This document shows positions 12,230-24,020 of a stretch of 64,000 nt of DNA, one piece after another; position 1 is the stretch's first letter, and every line of letters starts with the position of its first letter. Made by a program: the position numbers and the translations under genes. Source of the DNA: Echinometra lucunter (taxonomy: Eukaryota; Echinodermata; Echinoidea; Camarodonta; Echinometridae); assembly GCA_029962745.1 (NCBI GenBank), contig CM057153.1, positions 11,612,057-11,676,056 on the forward strand. Reading direction: 5' to 3'. The notes below the pieces were generated by a model, which was given only the letters and a program-made list of their open reading frames with translations, did not search any database and was not told the DNA's origin.

Positions 12230-12680
12230 TTTTAAATAAAGAGAAGAAAAGAGTTCAGGTCGGAAGAGAAAGGGTGTACAGGAAATACGATAGAAGTAGA
12301 AAGAGAGAGAAAAAGAAAGAAGGAGAGGAGAGAAATAGAAGCGGTCAGTAGAATAAAAAAGGGCAGATGAAACGAAAGGAGCAAATACAAGAACAGTTGA
12401 GATGAGATGAAAAGAAACGGAGAATACGAGAGATAGAGAGACACATGAGAAAGCAAGAAGGGAGGGAAGGAGAGAGAGCAAAAGAGATAGAGAGGGAGGG
12501 AGAGTGCGCTAGAAAGAGATGCGGAGAGAGGTTAAGGGTGGGGAGGAGAAAGTGGAAAGACTGTGAGAAAACGAGGAGACATTCGAATGTGAGAGACGTA
12601 AGGATTATAGAAGGGGTGGGGTTAGGGCTGGAGGCTGGGCGGGGGCGGAGGCGGGGGGGGGGGGTAAAACGTGAAGAGAT
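12230..12680. repeat. Purine-rich region ending in G-quadruplex-prone DNA
   Basis: Mostly A/G on the plus strand. The segment 12617-12664 contains many closely spaced G runs ending in an 11- to 12-base poly(G), which fits the G-quadruplex sequence pattern. Frames here on both strands are Arg/Lys/Glu-rich or Ser/Leu-rich translations of simple sequence. Confidence 0.85.
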
Positions 12681-12689
12681 TGAAATCGG

Positions 12690-14900
12690 GGCAATTATGA
12701 CACGGACCCGGTTAATAGAGGACATAGGTTGCAGCTCGTTGCTGACCCATTTCTCTGTCTCATATCGCGCGGAGAATCAGGGCCCCGACAGTATTCATCT
12801 ACACCCGGCCCTCTTGGATTATCAAGAGAACGCGAAGAAAATCAATCTGGGAAAGGTTTCCTGCACGATTGTATGTAAAACAGTCATTTGCCTTCTTATC
12901 GCGTCCCACTCGCATTCCTAATCCGACACCAGATACCCGGAGAGATTTGAATTTCATTCAAAATTTACACCAACTTCCTTTCGTCTGTAAAAGAAAAATA
13001 TTTTTTCTGCAATACACTAACGCACTTTGGTAATTAATAGACGACAACCAGAGATGGCTGTGATATCAGTTTGTAGGAGTATTATGTTGACATTTTGTAC
13101 TATCGTGTGCGTGGTCATGGAAACCTTGCGATATCAGATATTTAGTGAGAAATAAGACTTTTAGAGAGGGTCATTTGTAAACATTTACCAGCTGACTACT
13201 GGGCCATGTGCGCACTTCTTCATCGCCAAATGTTTTGACGTTTATTTCTTCCATTTTCTTCCGTTTTTGTCCACTCTTGACATCATGTCCATCATGACCC
13301 TCCAACCTATGAGAGCTCATCCCCCAAAACCTTGTTCGTTTGTTTGTTCGTTTATTTGAATGTTTGTTTGTTTGTAGTTTGTGTCATTGCATTTTACGTT
13401 GAATTTCATTTGATTCTCTTTTCTCCCTTTTTTTTTCTATTATTACTTGTTATTCTTAACAAGATGTCGCGAATGATTCGCTATAAACTTTCAGCAGAAT
13501 GCTTATTCATTGTTGCTGGAACAAAAGTTGACAGCAATGGTAGAGGAAGAAAAAAAAACAGAGAGAGAGAGAGAGAGAGAGAGAAGGAGGGAGAGCGTGT
13601 TGTCGGAAGATCCATCATATATCGTGCTCTTCACCTGCTTGAGAAAATGGGCGCGTTTTAGTCATGTTCAAAATGTCACGGGACATATATTCATGTTGAG
13701 TTCGATTTCATGCATTTTCAGTCATTAAATGTTCGATGAGAGCGGTCAGATGACGAAATTCAATCGTTTTCATTCTGTAACCAGAATCAATGGCTCGAAT
13801 ACATTAAGCTACATGTAGTAAGTGCCTCTTCGCGGCCTTTTGCTGAAAAGGTAGAAGTAACAGATTCTATGCAAGGGATAATTTTCTGCATTCGACCTAT
13901 TCCTTTTTATTTCTTTATCCGTTGCACAACTTTCGCTTAAGAGACACTTTCTGAATGTGAATGCTGTTGATACAAGTCACCTCATTCTGTTTCTAGAACT
14001 TTTATTTCTTGCTATGAAATTATGAGCATTTACCCACCAATGATGAAAGGAAGATAGATTTTCTTTTCTTTTGAAGTGGATCTTTAACGCTTGATATGAA
14101 ATCAGTTTTATCTCTTGATACGCAATAAAACGTTCTCTGCACGCTCTGACGAGAGGAGCTTTTCCTTTGATTGAAATATCTCTTTCCGAGGCAGTCTGAT
14201 AAGAGCTTTGCAGCCTAGTTTGGGCGGATATCTGAGAGGATGGGTCAGAGATTAGCGATGTCTCATGATAAAGATCGGTCTTGAATTGACTCGATAACGA
14301 TCGATTATCGTACGATCACAACCTGAATGAAATCGCCTTAACCCACTCGATATGGTTGACGCTGTCGGATAAACCCCAAACGAAACCTTTATGCTACTCG
14401 GTTTCTTTTGGACTGTTTCGGAATATAATCTATTTCTCACTTTTCAGATGTATGTAAGCGTTACCAGTGACGGTATTTAGGTTAAAAGAAACAAACTGAA
14501 AATTGTAAATGAATGAAATAATGCAGATATTTGGTCCGCTATCTGAAAATATCATCCTGCCATACGAGCTCTGGTATTGAAGAAAGCATTAAAATGCAAT
14601 CTGTTTTTCACATGATTGCATGTCTTGTTCGGCAAAACGAGCAGAAAAACAACAGGAAAACAAGGGAAAGTCCGTAAACCAATGCAATGTGACATTTAGC
14701 TGGTGGCAACTTTATGAATTACGGAACAAGAGAAAAGCACAAGATCCATTAAGAGGATTGGCCCAAAAGGTCGAAGGTATTACTGTGGTAACCTGTTCGC
14801 TTCTGGTAAGTTGAAAACAGTCAAATATATGTTGGGAGTTCTGGCGAAAAACGAAATACACGTAAACATTATTGAAAGGGGAGCCTTATAAAGTTTTGAA
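12690..14900. other. Unique AT-rich DNA; no gene recognised
   Basis: 12690-12930 is somewhat richer in GC and CpG. 13331-13376 is a TTTG/TTCG-rich run and 13558-13583 a (GA)n tract. One frame at 14620-14814 is noted separately because it runs into a splice-donor consensus. Nothing else stands out. Confidence 0.5.
14620..14803 (+). other. Candidate first exon ending at a splice donor
   Basis: An ATG-initiated open frame begins MSCSAKRAEKQQEN and stays open up to CTTCTG|GTAAGTTG near 14803, a consensus 5' splice site. The frame stops immediately inside the putative intron, which is what a real coding exon would look like. The peptide is basic in its first third and has a Trp pair (FSWWQLYELRNKRKAQ). 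No domain is recognised and no following exon could be joined. A chance frame of this length is entirely possible. Confidence 0.15.
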
Positions 14901-14902
14901 TA

Positions 14903-15069
14903 CACTGTGAGAACAGTTGTTTAAAAATCGTTAGGCTGTTTAAATTATGAACTTATACCAACTGCTGTTTAATTTTGTATATAAAACATATGGGGATATT
15001 TTTAAACCACTGTTGGTAGGTTCATATTTTTAAAGAACCTTATGATTTTAAACAACTGTTCTAACAGTG
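14903..15069. mobile_element. 167-bp MITE with CACTGT termini
   Basis: The left end CACTGTGAGAACAGTTGTTT is matched in inverted orientation by the right end AAACAACTGTTCTAACAGTG. Complementarity continues inward for about 70 bp. TA flanks both sides (14901-14902 and 15070-15071), consistent with a 2-bp target duplication. There is no coding capacity. The terminus resembles that of the other CACT-ended MITEs in this window, but the interior differs. Confidence 0.85.
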
Positions 15070-15435
15070 TACATGCGAGAGAGAAAAGAAATTATGACTT
15101 ATCATATTATGACACTGTATCAAGCGCTAAAATACACTGTCATGTCACAATAGCAGTATAAATCAAAGGGAGCATGACCAGAAAAGAAAAAAAAAAGAAA
15201 GAAAGAAAAATGGAAAAGGAGGGAAGGAGAGAATGTTTCCCTGATCGAAATAATCTCTTTGCTTTACGATACCAGCTTATTAGTGCAGGCCAATTTAAGA
15301 TATGCCATTATTTTTTGTTGTGCATTTCACTCAGCGTTACGTAAAGTTGACCATCATTCTCCGCTGGTGCCTGAATTGTGGTAAAGACTTCGTTTTTGTT
15401 AATTTATCAAGAAATTGTGTTGAAATATGTATATG

Positions 15436-15966
15436 CCCTCCCGCGCCATAAGTATTGCAACATAGCTAAATTGCGTATGCATTTTGTGAGTTGTACGCCT
15501 TTCTGTATTTTGTGATTTTCGTTTATAACCATAAATGATTGTGGCGCGCATCCTTCTTGGCAACCTGTTTTACGGCCAACCGAAATCTATCTTCTCTGAG
15601 TGTGGTTGTTTTCCTCCGCTCTTTTCTGGATAGGTTATGGGCATTATTTTCTCGCGAAAAATGTGTACAAAACTTGTAAACATGTTGGGAAGAAATATGA
15701 AAGGGTAAAATCATGATTCCGTTCACTGATAACCTCCACCTCCCAGTATGGCGATTTGTTTCCTCTGGTCTTTTGTCTTCTCCATTGTTTCAGACATGAC
15801 TGGGTCAGGATATCTACTGCTCTCAGGACAGAAAAGGACAAGTTCTCCCTTTTAAAATATACACAAATGGTCCACAAAATTCAATAGTTATAAACGAAAA
15901 ATCACAAAATACAGACAGGCTTACAACTCACAAATGCAATTTAGCAATACTTATGGCACGGGAGGG
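15436..15966. mobile_element. 531-bp non-autonomous DNA element with about 100-bp inverted repeats
   Basis: The left terminal repeat starts CCCTCCCGCGCCATAAGTAT. The right end is its inverted copy, ending TTATGGCACGGGAGGG. Both arms share GCCATAAGTATTGC, a GAGTTGTACGCC/GAGTTGTAAGCC block and CTGTATTTTGTGATT, extending about 100 bp with a small indel. The interior of about 320 bp has no transposase homology. TATA-like sequence flanks both sides, so a target duplication is possible but not certain. Confidence 0.8.
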
Positions 15967-18900
15967 TATATATAAAGCAATCGTTATATTAACACTTTTC
16001 ACCTCGTGCTTTAATAAGACAATTCCTCGTGGAATAGAGCGTGTTTGATTTTAGGACCAAATTATTAAGAGAAAAATTAACTACTAGGTTGAAAGAATAA
16101 AATGATTGCTATTGATGCTGTTGTAGTGCAAGAGAGGTGTCGTAAAGTCTTCAATCAATTTTGTTTACAGACAATGCTACCATTTAAGGCGCTTGCACTC
16201 TGATTATTGCTATTTTTGACCCAGATGTCCTTTAAAAAAAAAAAACTTATAAGAAAAAAAAAGGAGCCACAAGGACTTTCAGCTGTTGGAGGTCTCACTC
16301 AAAGGTGGAACATAAAGAGCAAATGCTTTTGAAGCTGCTTAACAGGGACTAAGGAAGGTCTGGGGTGAGAAGAAGAAAAAAAAAATATCCCTCGATGGAA
16401 CGTCCCTTTATTGCTCTGTCGTGTCAAATAAGGCGTGTGAAGCGAAGATTAGTCTAATGATGCTTGTCAAAAGCTGCGGATTCTTCCTCATTTTTCATCG
16501 CCTCTCCTTTCCGCTTCGATTTGATATTTCCCATATTTTGTCGGAGGGACTTCGCGTGCAAACGGCCGTGTCAAAGGCATTTTTAGTCGATTTTGCATCC
16601 GTTTAAGGAAAGCGCCTTGCTGTGGGGAATCAATAGAGAGGAAAAAAAAAGAGAGAGGTGCGAAAATTTATTGGAATACGTGACGCATGGCCAAATGACT
16701 TTGATTTTCTGTTTTGAGGCGATGGGGGAAGTGCGGTGATTAAACTATTGTGGAATGGTCAGGGAGCCAAATAAACACCTAAATAACGAGGATTACTTTA
16801 TCGATCATTTTTAGTACGATTCACTAGAGTTTTCTCCGTCTTTAAATTTTATTGAATTCATAATGGGATTCGTGAATTACCCGATGTCAATAATGATTTA
16901 CATGCATTCCCGTTGGCCGTAAACTGAAGAGTAAATTGTCAACATTGTTTTGTATTTTTCAAACCTTGATTCCCAAACCACCAATTTGCAGTCTAAAAGC
17001 TGGTTTATTTTGTTTTCATTCTCGCAAAGCTGTTTTTATCCCTCTTGCTTCCGATACTTGTTATGCTTTTCTAGCAAAAGATTTTAAAATGAACAATAAC
17101 TAACAAAAAAAAAAACCAATAAACTTAACTGCATTGTCACTGCAAATGTTTGGGCATACTACTCACTCCTCCCTCCTTTTCATCGCGGACAGGCAAAGTA
17201 CCTAAAAGAAAATAAAACATATCAAACGACTTTTTGAAATGCAAATTTCCCTCACAGGAATATAAAAGTACGTTGTATTAGCAGGTGCACTTTACATAAA
17301 AGAAAAATACCTGTCTGAAGTAATTACGTTTGAAGTCAAAATGAATATACGTAACCAATTAGACCCATGTACAACAATATGATAGCCCTGGGACATTTTC
17401 ATCTTGAAAATTGAATGGTCTAGAAGAACCGTTTTGTTTTGTATTTCCGAAGAAGAAAATCGGTGGTTGTTCGCTAATCACAATACACACAAGCCCCTTG
17501 GCCACAGACTTCGTTGTTCTTGTTTTTTTTTTTTTATTCTAATGTGAAAGTAGACGGGGGAGCATGATTGGGATATCATCCCAACACACAAGCTTTTGCT
17601 TGTTTCGACCAGAATAACGAGTTGGGTAAAAACCCGATATTGGATACATTTTACTGAAGATTTTGTGAAGTTTTACCCTTTTATTTTTTTTTAAAGTTAG
17701 ATATACCAGAACATTTCTTGACGGGATTATTATGACCAAACGAAATAGTTTTTTGCAAGGTTGTAACTTGGCACTGTTTCACAGCTGAACTTTCAAAAGA
17801 AGGCTACACATTATTATCATTTTCAAAGCAAACGTTTTTGGTGGATAAATACCAAATGGTAGGGATTTACACTTACGGATCTTTGAAACTTTCATCCTTT
17901 CCACGTTTTAAAACATTGATTGGTATTTTGGGCTCCTGTTTATCACACATACAAATTGGCGTTTGTTCATGACGCACGAAAACATCGAATTATTATAGAA
18001 TTGAAGAAAGAAAATTCGTTTAAGAGCCAAAACACTTGGAGATTTAATTGTTAATTGATCATCAAATTATTTAACTTATAATATGACGAACTAGGATAAT
18101 AACCAGTAAAAGGCGTTTTTAAAATAAACCTGTATATTATAGGGAAAATATCAGAATGTTATAAGTCGCTTAAGGGATGCAAGCAGCGTGGTCATCTGAT
18201 AAATCACACAAAACGTAAAACATCGACAATGAATATGAAATACTTTGGGCAGAAATCCGGTAATGATAAGGGGAGGGGCAGGGAAGGTGACTATACTTTT
18301 GTATTTTCCCCCTCTTTTACGAATTTTAATACGGACTTTGCACTATCAAACATAAAGAAATGTCATATTGACTGATGTGCAGGTATGCGTCGCTTGAGGG
18401 ACGCGGTTAAACTTCGATACATAGCAAAGATGCAAAGACAAAGCAACAGCAATGCATTTGAAAATATCTGTGGCAGATATCCAGTGTTGGCAGAGATATT
18501 GGTGTGTATCATGATAATCATGATAATGCATACCTGTAATTTTTGAAAATACTGCTTACGTTTCATTTACTAAATTATCGATGTATACACGTTATTTCAT
18601 TGAAGGGCGATGGGGGGTGGGGATCCGCTTACCCGAAACATGTGTGGAACCTGAAATGCAATACAAAGGCTCAATTTCCAATGACGAAAATGGAGGTAAA
18701 GCAAAGTTTTTATTACGTCCATCAATGCTGCCAATGAGCGAATTATATGCCCATTGTGGAGGTGATTCGATAAAGCTCGTAGAATTGAAGTCTAAAACCC
18801 AGAACACGTTCTCTTTCCACGTGCACACTTGTAATATTCGATTTTCCAGTTAAATCTTACCCGTTCGTATAAAAATTTCGGCAAACGGCTGTCAGACAGG

Positions 18901-20365
18901 CGCTCACATTTTGCCAATAAGATCGATCTACCCTGTACTCCCAGCAGTGTGTAATGAGAACAGAGTATAGCTTAAATTTCCTTTTTGGTTCGGCGCTGAG
19001 ATAAATTCAGACGACATCTAGACGATAATGTACCATTGTCTCATTTTATATATTTACAATGTTCAAATGATATTCATTCGCGTTTATCCCATCTCGCATC
19101 AATTTGTGTCATTTCCTCGTCTGTTTTTAGTCGATAGCTGAAGTTTAACTCTCACTTTGTGTATTGGAAATGAAGGTGCGATGTATTAAAAGTCGGGGAC
19201 AGGCTGGAAAAATATAAACCCTCTTCTTAAATGCAAAAAAAAGAAAGAGTATTCTAATCATATTGCATTATAGTGTACACCATCGAAGTAAAAGCATTAA
19301 AACAAAATATTTTTTAAAGAACAAAGAAACAAATAACGCTTTAACCATGATAACGTATATCATAAGTCTACGACACATATTTTCGTCCTTGTCAGAGCAG
19401 GCTAATTAAAACGAACTTGAGTGAAAATTGAAAACAGAAAATCGAATCAAACGGACGAAAATGGCTAGCTAGCTCGCTTAAACAATCCAACTCATGGCCC
19501 TTATTAAAACGGGTCAAAAGTATCAACTTATTTCAACTCTTGGTTGTTGGGTTTTTCATAAACAAATTGTAAAATTGTAAACAGATCAGACATAAAATGC
19601 AAATGTTGTCAAAGAGAGGACTAATGCTACTATAATGTCCAGGTTTCAGGGATATATACCATATTTTGCGCCTGCTCATCCCAAATTAAATTGCGCCCTC
19701 AAGCGCGGCAAATCTCTCTTTGCCGTCTAAGCAATGCCAAACAGGAAATCGAAGAGGGAGGGAGAAAAACAAGTGCGAGTCTTGCTTCCAATTCTATCAT
19801 GCTCAACACGCATGCGTCCACTCAATTGCGCGCCGATTTTCGTTCATTAAGCTTGGCGATCACCATCAAAAGAAAGAAGAAGCCGGAAAAAGGCGTCCAC
19901 TGTCTGCTCTCATCTGGTAGTTAACGCAGGGGAGAGTTGAAAGTCAGATTTCTCTCGGAGTAAATTGGTGTTTGTGGCCCAAGACAGTATCCCAGCGAAG
20001 AAGTGATTTTATTTTACGTCGATCTTTGAATCTCGTTTAAAACGTTCGGCATCTTCGCTGGCACGCATCATCAATAAAACCAAGTCGGAGAAAATATAAC
20101 GGGGTAAGCGTATTACATGCTCGGATCGTTTTAATGTTTCAAAATTCGATCTTTAACTGTCGCTTAAAATCTAATTTTCTGCAGATTAAGATGTCGAAAC
20201 AAGCTTTTAGCCTGTATTTCATTCAACATTTCATGATTTATTCATTTTAAAAGATAGGATTACTCCAATTCCTACTGTGCTGGAGAGGTTTTTTTTCCCC
20301 CTTCATTCATAAGTTCACTATTAAAGAATTCATGAGGCAAATTGTTAAAACATGTTCAGTGAATT
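15967..20365. other. Unique DNA, no gene recognised; CpG-bearing island at 19.6-20.1 kb
   Basis: Mostly AT-rich non-repetitive sequence. 16400-16800 and 19640-20110 are richer in GC and CpG. The second contains the palindrome ACGCATGCGT and ends near a donor-like GGGGTAAGCG at about 20101, so a promoter plus untranslated exon is possible. Frames at 18543-18853 on both strands have no recognisable domain. Confidence 0.4.
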
Positions 20366-20665
20366 TAATGATTTTTGTTAGTTCTGATGAGGCCTTGACA
20401 GAGTGGGAAGTACGTCGTAATTGCATGCATTTTTAATGGAATCCGTATTTATTAAGAGAAGAGGGGGTTGTCAAAGATGTGATTGCATTGAAGCAGAATT
20501 GGTGGGATTTCCGAATAAATTTCATGAAATATGTATTACACTGAATGGCATTTTCCAAATTAGTAATTATTTTTAAAATGATTGTTCATTTATGCTTGTC
20601 ACTTTAGTAAGCCTCTCGTCTTTTATAGTTTATGAGATATTAATCGTCATGTTGTTGTGTTTTCT
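20366..20665 (+). repeat. Direct repeat A, copy 1
   Basis: Aligns with 21259-21550. Shared landmarks are TTTTTGTTAG, GCATGCATTTTTAATGGAAT, TTTCCGAATAAAT, CATTTTCCAAATTAGTAA and TTTATGAGATAT. Divergence is clearly higher than in the 4-kb duplication, so this is an older event. Confidence 0.85.
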
Positions 20666-20875
20666 ATAGAGTAGCTTACCCTCGACGTTGATTTTTTTTT
20701 CTGTCATCAGAATGATTTAGCATGCTTGCTAAATTGATTGCATTGTAAACGTTAACAGTTGATTTATGCGTCGTTGTGTCCTTTTTGTATTCAAAATGTT
20801 ACATGAAATGTACTGATGATTCATGTTGCGCCTTCTACTTATGTAAGACGTGATTTTAAGAGATAGAAATGATAC

Positions 20876-21080
20876 AGTGTAACGGCACTCATATCCTTAG
20901 GTAAGACATGAATCTTCACTAGCCACTCTCTACCCAGGAGAATTAAATCCTCGGTAGGAAAACAAAATCTTTGACTACTCGAGTGCCTTATCATTGCTAA
21001 GGCCGGGTAATTAATGAAGATAGGTATATAGTTCTGATGGGGCTACCCTACGTAAAACGGCATTATTTCTATGAGCAAAA
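20876..21080 (+). mobile_element. tRNA-SINE body fragment (head missing)
   Basis: ACGGCACTCATATCCTTAGG, followed by a CTCTACCCAGGAGAATTAAA block and then GCCGGGTAATTAATGAAG, resembles the body of a tRNA-derived SINE. The same ACGGCACTCAT junction follows the tRNA-like head at 53819. Here the head with its A and B boxes is not recognisable. It lies between direct repeats A and B, so it may explain the extra sequence in copy 1. End coordinates are approximate. Confidence 0.5.
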
Positions 21081-21137
21081 TATAAGGAGATTGTTTTTAC
21101 TGTGAGACCAAATTCAACACTCTGAACCGTTATTTTC

Positions 21138-21254
21138 AAAAGGATGTTCTTCAAGAACACGAGGAAGGTTGTGATTGACTCTAGGCCCCCAGTCTCTGCC
21201 ATCATGGCCATCTTGCCCGAGTGGGGTCGGGTGATACCTAGGCAGGGACGTTCA
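21138..21254 (+). repeat. Direct repeat B, copy 1
   Basis: Aligns with 21568-21674. Shared landmarks are GAGGAAGGTTGTGATT, GACTCTAGGCCC, CAGTCTCTGCCATC and GGGTCGGGTGATACC. Confidence 0.85.
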
Positions 21255-21258
21255 ATAA

Positions 21259-21550
21259 AATGAAGATTTTTGTTAGCTCTTATGAAGTCTTGACAGACTG
21301 AGAAGTACTGCAAAATTGCATGCATTTTTAATGGAATATGTATTCTTTATGAGAAGGTGGGTTGCATGTGATTGCAATGACGAGCAGTGTTGATTTCCGA
21401 ATAAATTGAATGAAATATGTATTAGACTGCATGACATTTTCCAAATTAGTAAACTTTTTTTTAGAATGATTATTCATTTATGCTTATAACTTCATTAAGC
21501 CTCTTGTCATTATACTTTATGAGATATGTTTTCGTACTGTTGTCATACAC
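21259..21550 (+). repeat. Direct repeat A, copy 2
   Basis: Second copy of 20366-20665. Here A and B are separated by only about 20 bp, against about 470 bp in copy 1. Confidence 0.85.
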
Positions 21551-21567
21551 ACTGGACCGAGATTCTT

Positions 21568-21674
21568 AAAGGGCTATTCTTAATGAACTCGAGGAAGGTT
21601 GTGATTATGACTCTAGGCCCTCAGTCTCTGCCATCTTGCCCGCGTAGGGTCGGGTGATACCGAGGCAAGGACGT
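21568..21674 (+). repeat. Direct repeat B, copy 2
   Basis: Second copy of 21138-21254, lacking a short GGCCAT-containing stretch present in copy 1. Confidence 0.85.
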
Positions 21675-21689
21675 CGGCATAATGGAGGA

Positions 21690-23110
21690 AATCTCAGTGA
21701 GCGATGACCAGAGGCTACGGACGATCTTTTATCACAAGCTTTCGATCTGTTCTCCTACTGATCGAGTCATTCTTATACGATGTAGTGGAGAGAATATAGA
21801 GCAATTTTTTTGAATTATTACTTATCTACCATTTGTGGGTTTTTTTTAGATAGTTCATGTAGACATTTCCTGCTTTTCTATTTCAATTCACCGTATTCGT
21901 TAATTCATGCGAAGGGACAACCGAATATTATGCCTGAAGAAGACAGTGCTTACAACTTTAAAACAAACTGTAAATCGCTGGGCATAAAGCTGTGTTACAA
22001 TATTCATTTATTTTTTTATTGTTATCATATTTCATAAACAGTGCATAATTTTACTGATTCGAAATGATAATGACACACATAGATACTACAGAATGTATTT
22101 AAAAAATTGAAAACATTAAAGCAAATATAAGATTTGGGTTATCAAAATTACTCATGTGGCGACAATTTCTAGCCAACTTGGTGTAAGTTTTGAGACTTTC
22201 GTCTCCGGAACCTGTCCGGGCGACGGAAACTTGCAACATCCTCGTACAGGTTTTCTCGAAACAAATTGACATAAGATTTATTTATGTCATACCATACCAA
22301 GACTACCATAGTTTTATGGTAGCTTTGAAATCATTGACGGTATCTTACAAATAACTGGGAAAAATTACAAATGGAAAACAAAAAAAAAGTCATATGCAGG
22401 TTTGCTCAACAAAGCAATTTATATTGCTCATTTAAGAGTTAATTCCACTATTTTGAGCATGAATTTCCACTCTAAATTGATCCTATTAAGACTGGATTGG
22501 CGATCCTGTCTGCATGGCTAGCTGAGTAACGCTATTCTGCTTTAACCATGTTAGCATGTTTAATATACAAACAGCCTGTTAACCTTATTTGCCTTATCCT
22601 AAGTTTGGTTGTAAAATTTCCACTTAGCCTTATTACCTGCCTACTATTTTCGTCTCCTGTATATATCCCTGTCTAGTGTCACATCTCTGGACAAACTAAG
22701 AGCATTGTGGCCGCCTTTGCCACGACCTCTTGGACTTCATCATGGATATTTAGACTAAGTGATGGATGGGTCGGACGGGGATTAGACAAAATTTGAAATG
22801 GATCACGTGGATTATAGAGCCACATGCATATCCGACATTTTCAAACTGACATCGAAAAAACCCCCAGATAAAGCAGAATAAATGGGTTTACACGAAATGC
22901 TATCAGACAACTCAGGAGCTGGAGTATTTGGCACATCTTGCCACTGAAAGTTATAAAAATGTCGTTACTCCGTGCTATATACCACACTCATGACACACCA
23001 TTTGTTATAATGAACATGATGAAACATGATTTCAATTTCGAATCGTTGAATGAGTTTGTATGAATGTTCCTGTGTTGTGTTGGGTGTGCGGGCGCGTGTG
23101 TGTAGGTTTG
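21690..23110. other. Unique AT-rich DNA; no gene recognised
   Basis: Non-repetitive sequence. A small inverted motif lies near 22193-22235 (GACTTTCGTCTCCGGAAC with its nearby partner). Short frames such as 21810-22037 show no domain. Confidence 0.5.
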
Positions 23111-23124
23111 TATAGTTTTGCAAG

Positions 23125-23261
23125 CGAGGACAGTGAACAAACAAAATTCCTGAGGACAATGGTCCTCGGATGTCAAACAATGGTCCTCGCACGTCAGACA
23201 AAAGATTGGAGCCTTATTCCCTCAGCCTTGCGAGGACAGGAGACAATAGTTGTCCTCGGAA
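23125..23261. repeat. GAGGAC/GTCCTC hairpin cluster
   Basis: The hexamer GAGGAC or its complement occurs six times in about 135 bp. It includes the near-palindrome GAGGACAATGGTCCTC and a 21-bp tandem unit starting CAATGGTCCTCG that repeats immediately. No terminal inverted repeat or target duplication was found. Confidence 0.7.
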
Positions 23262-23808
23262 GTAGGGTGATGTAGAGATGAGTGTGTGGGTATGCGTGTG
23301 TATATATATGAATATAATTAAAATTTTGCATTTTTAAAATTCTGTCGAAAACATGTCTGCATACATAAATTCATGAGTATGCTCATTTCATATTTCCTTT
23401 GGAAATGGAATAACGTCACTGAATAGTATAGCGTTTGTCCAAGCCACGCATATGCTAGCATTAATTCTGCTTGCATCAATATTTCAGATTTGGTTGGTTC
23501 TCGACAGACATGTTTTTGCTTTAAGCTCGAAACGATTTTTTTAGGGGCATTTCCGATGAGGCATCTGTACTGCAGTTGACTTGTACGGAACAGTCACCAA
23601 TGGTGACTGGCGTGTGCACTTTTAGAATGGTCACAACCATTCTTGATCGAAATCGTTGACCGAATAACGTAATTACTTCTAAGATTTTCGAGAACTCGCT
23701 TTAAATATTTTTCAAGATCCTTAACCGTCAGGTTATCAGGGTCATTTTTTGAAATATTTTGTCTGAATGTGTACATAATAATGATACAGATATAAAGCAC
23801 CACATCTT

Positions 23809-24020
23809 CACTCTAAAAAAAGGATTGGTCAAAATGACCAATACTTTGGTTAATATGTGTCCGACCAGAGATATTTGTTAAGATTTACCAGTATTATGGT
23901 CAATATTACCAAATTATGGGTTAAAATGTACCAAAATTTTGGTTGATTTTGACCAATTTTGGGGTCGGACACATATTCACCAACACATTGGTTATTTTGA
24001 CCAATCCTCTTTTTAGAGTG
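23809..24020. mobile_element. 212-bp hairpin-string MITE, TTGGTCAAAATGACCAA family
   Basis: The left end CACTCTAAAAAAAGGATTGG and the right end CCAATCCTCTTTTTAGAGTG are inverted copies. Complementarity extends about 55 bp, including the GTGTCCGACC block. TT flanks both ends (23807-23808 and 24021-24022). The interior is a chain of TTGGT...ACCAA palindromes. There is no coding capacity. It shares its terminus and its string-of-palindromes design with the element at 2063 and 8941, but uses a different palindrome motif. Confidence 0.88.
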
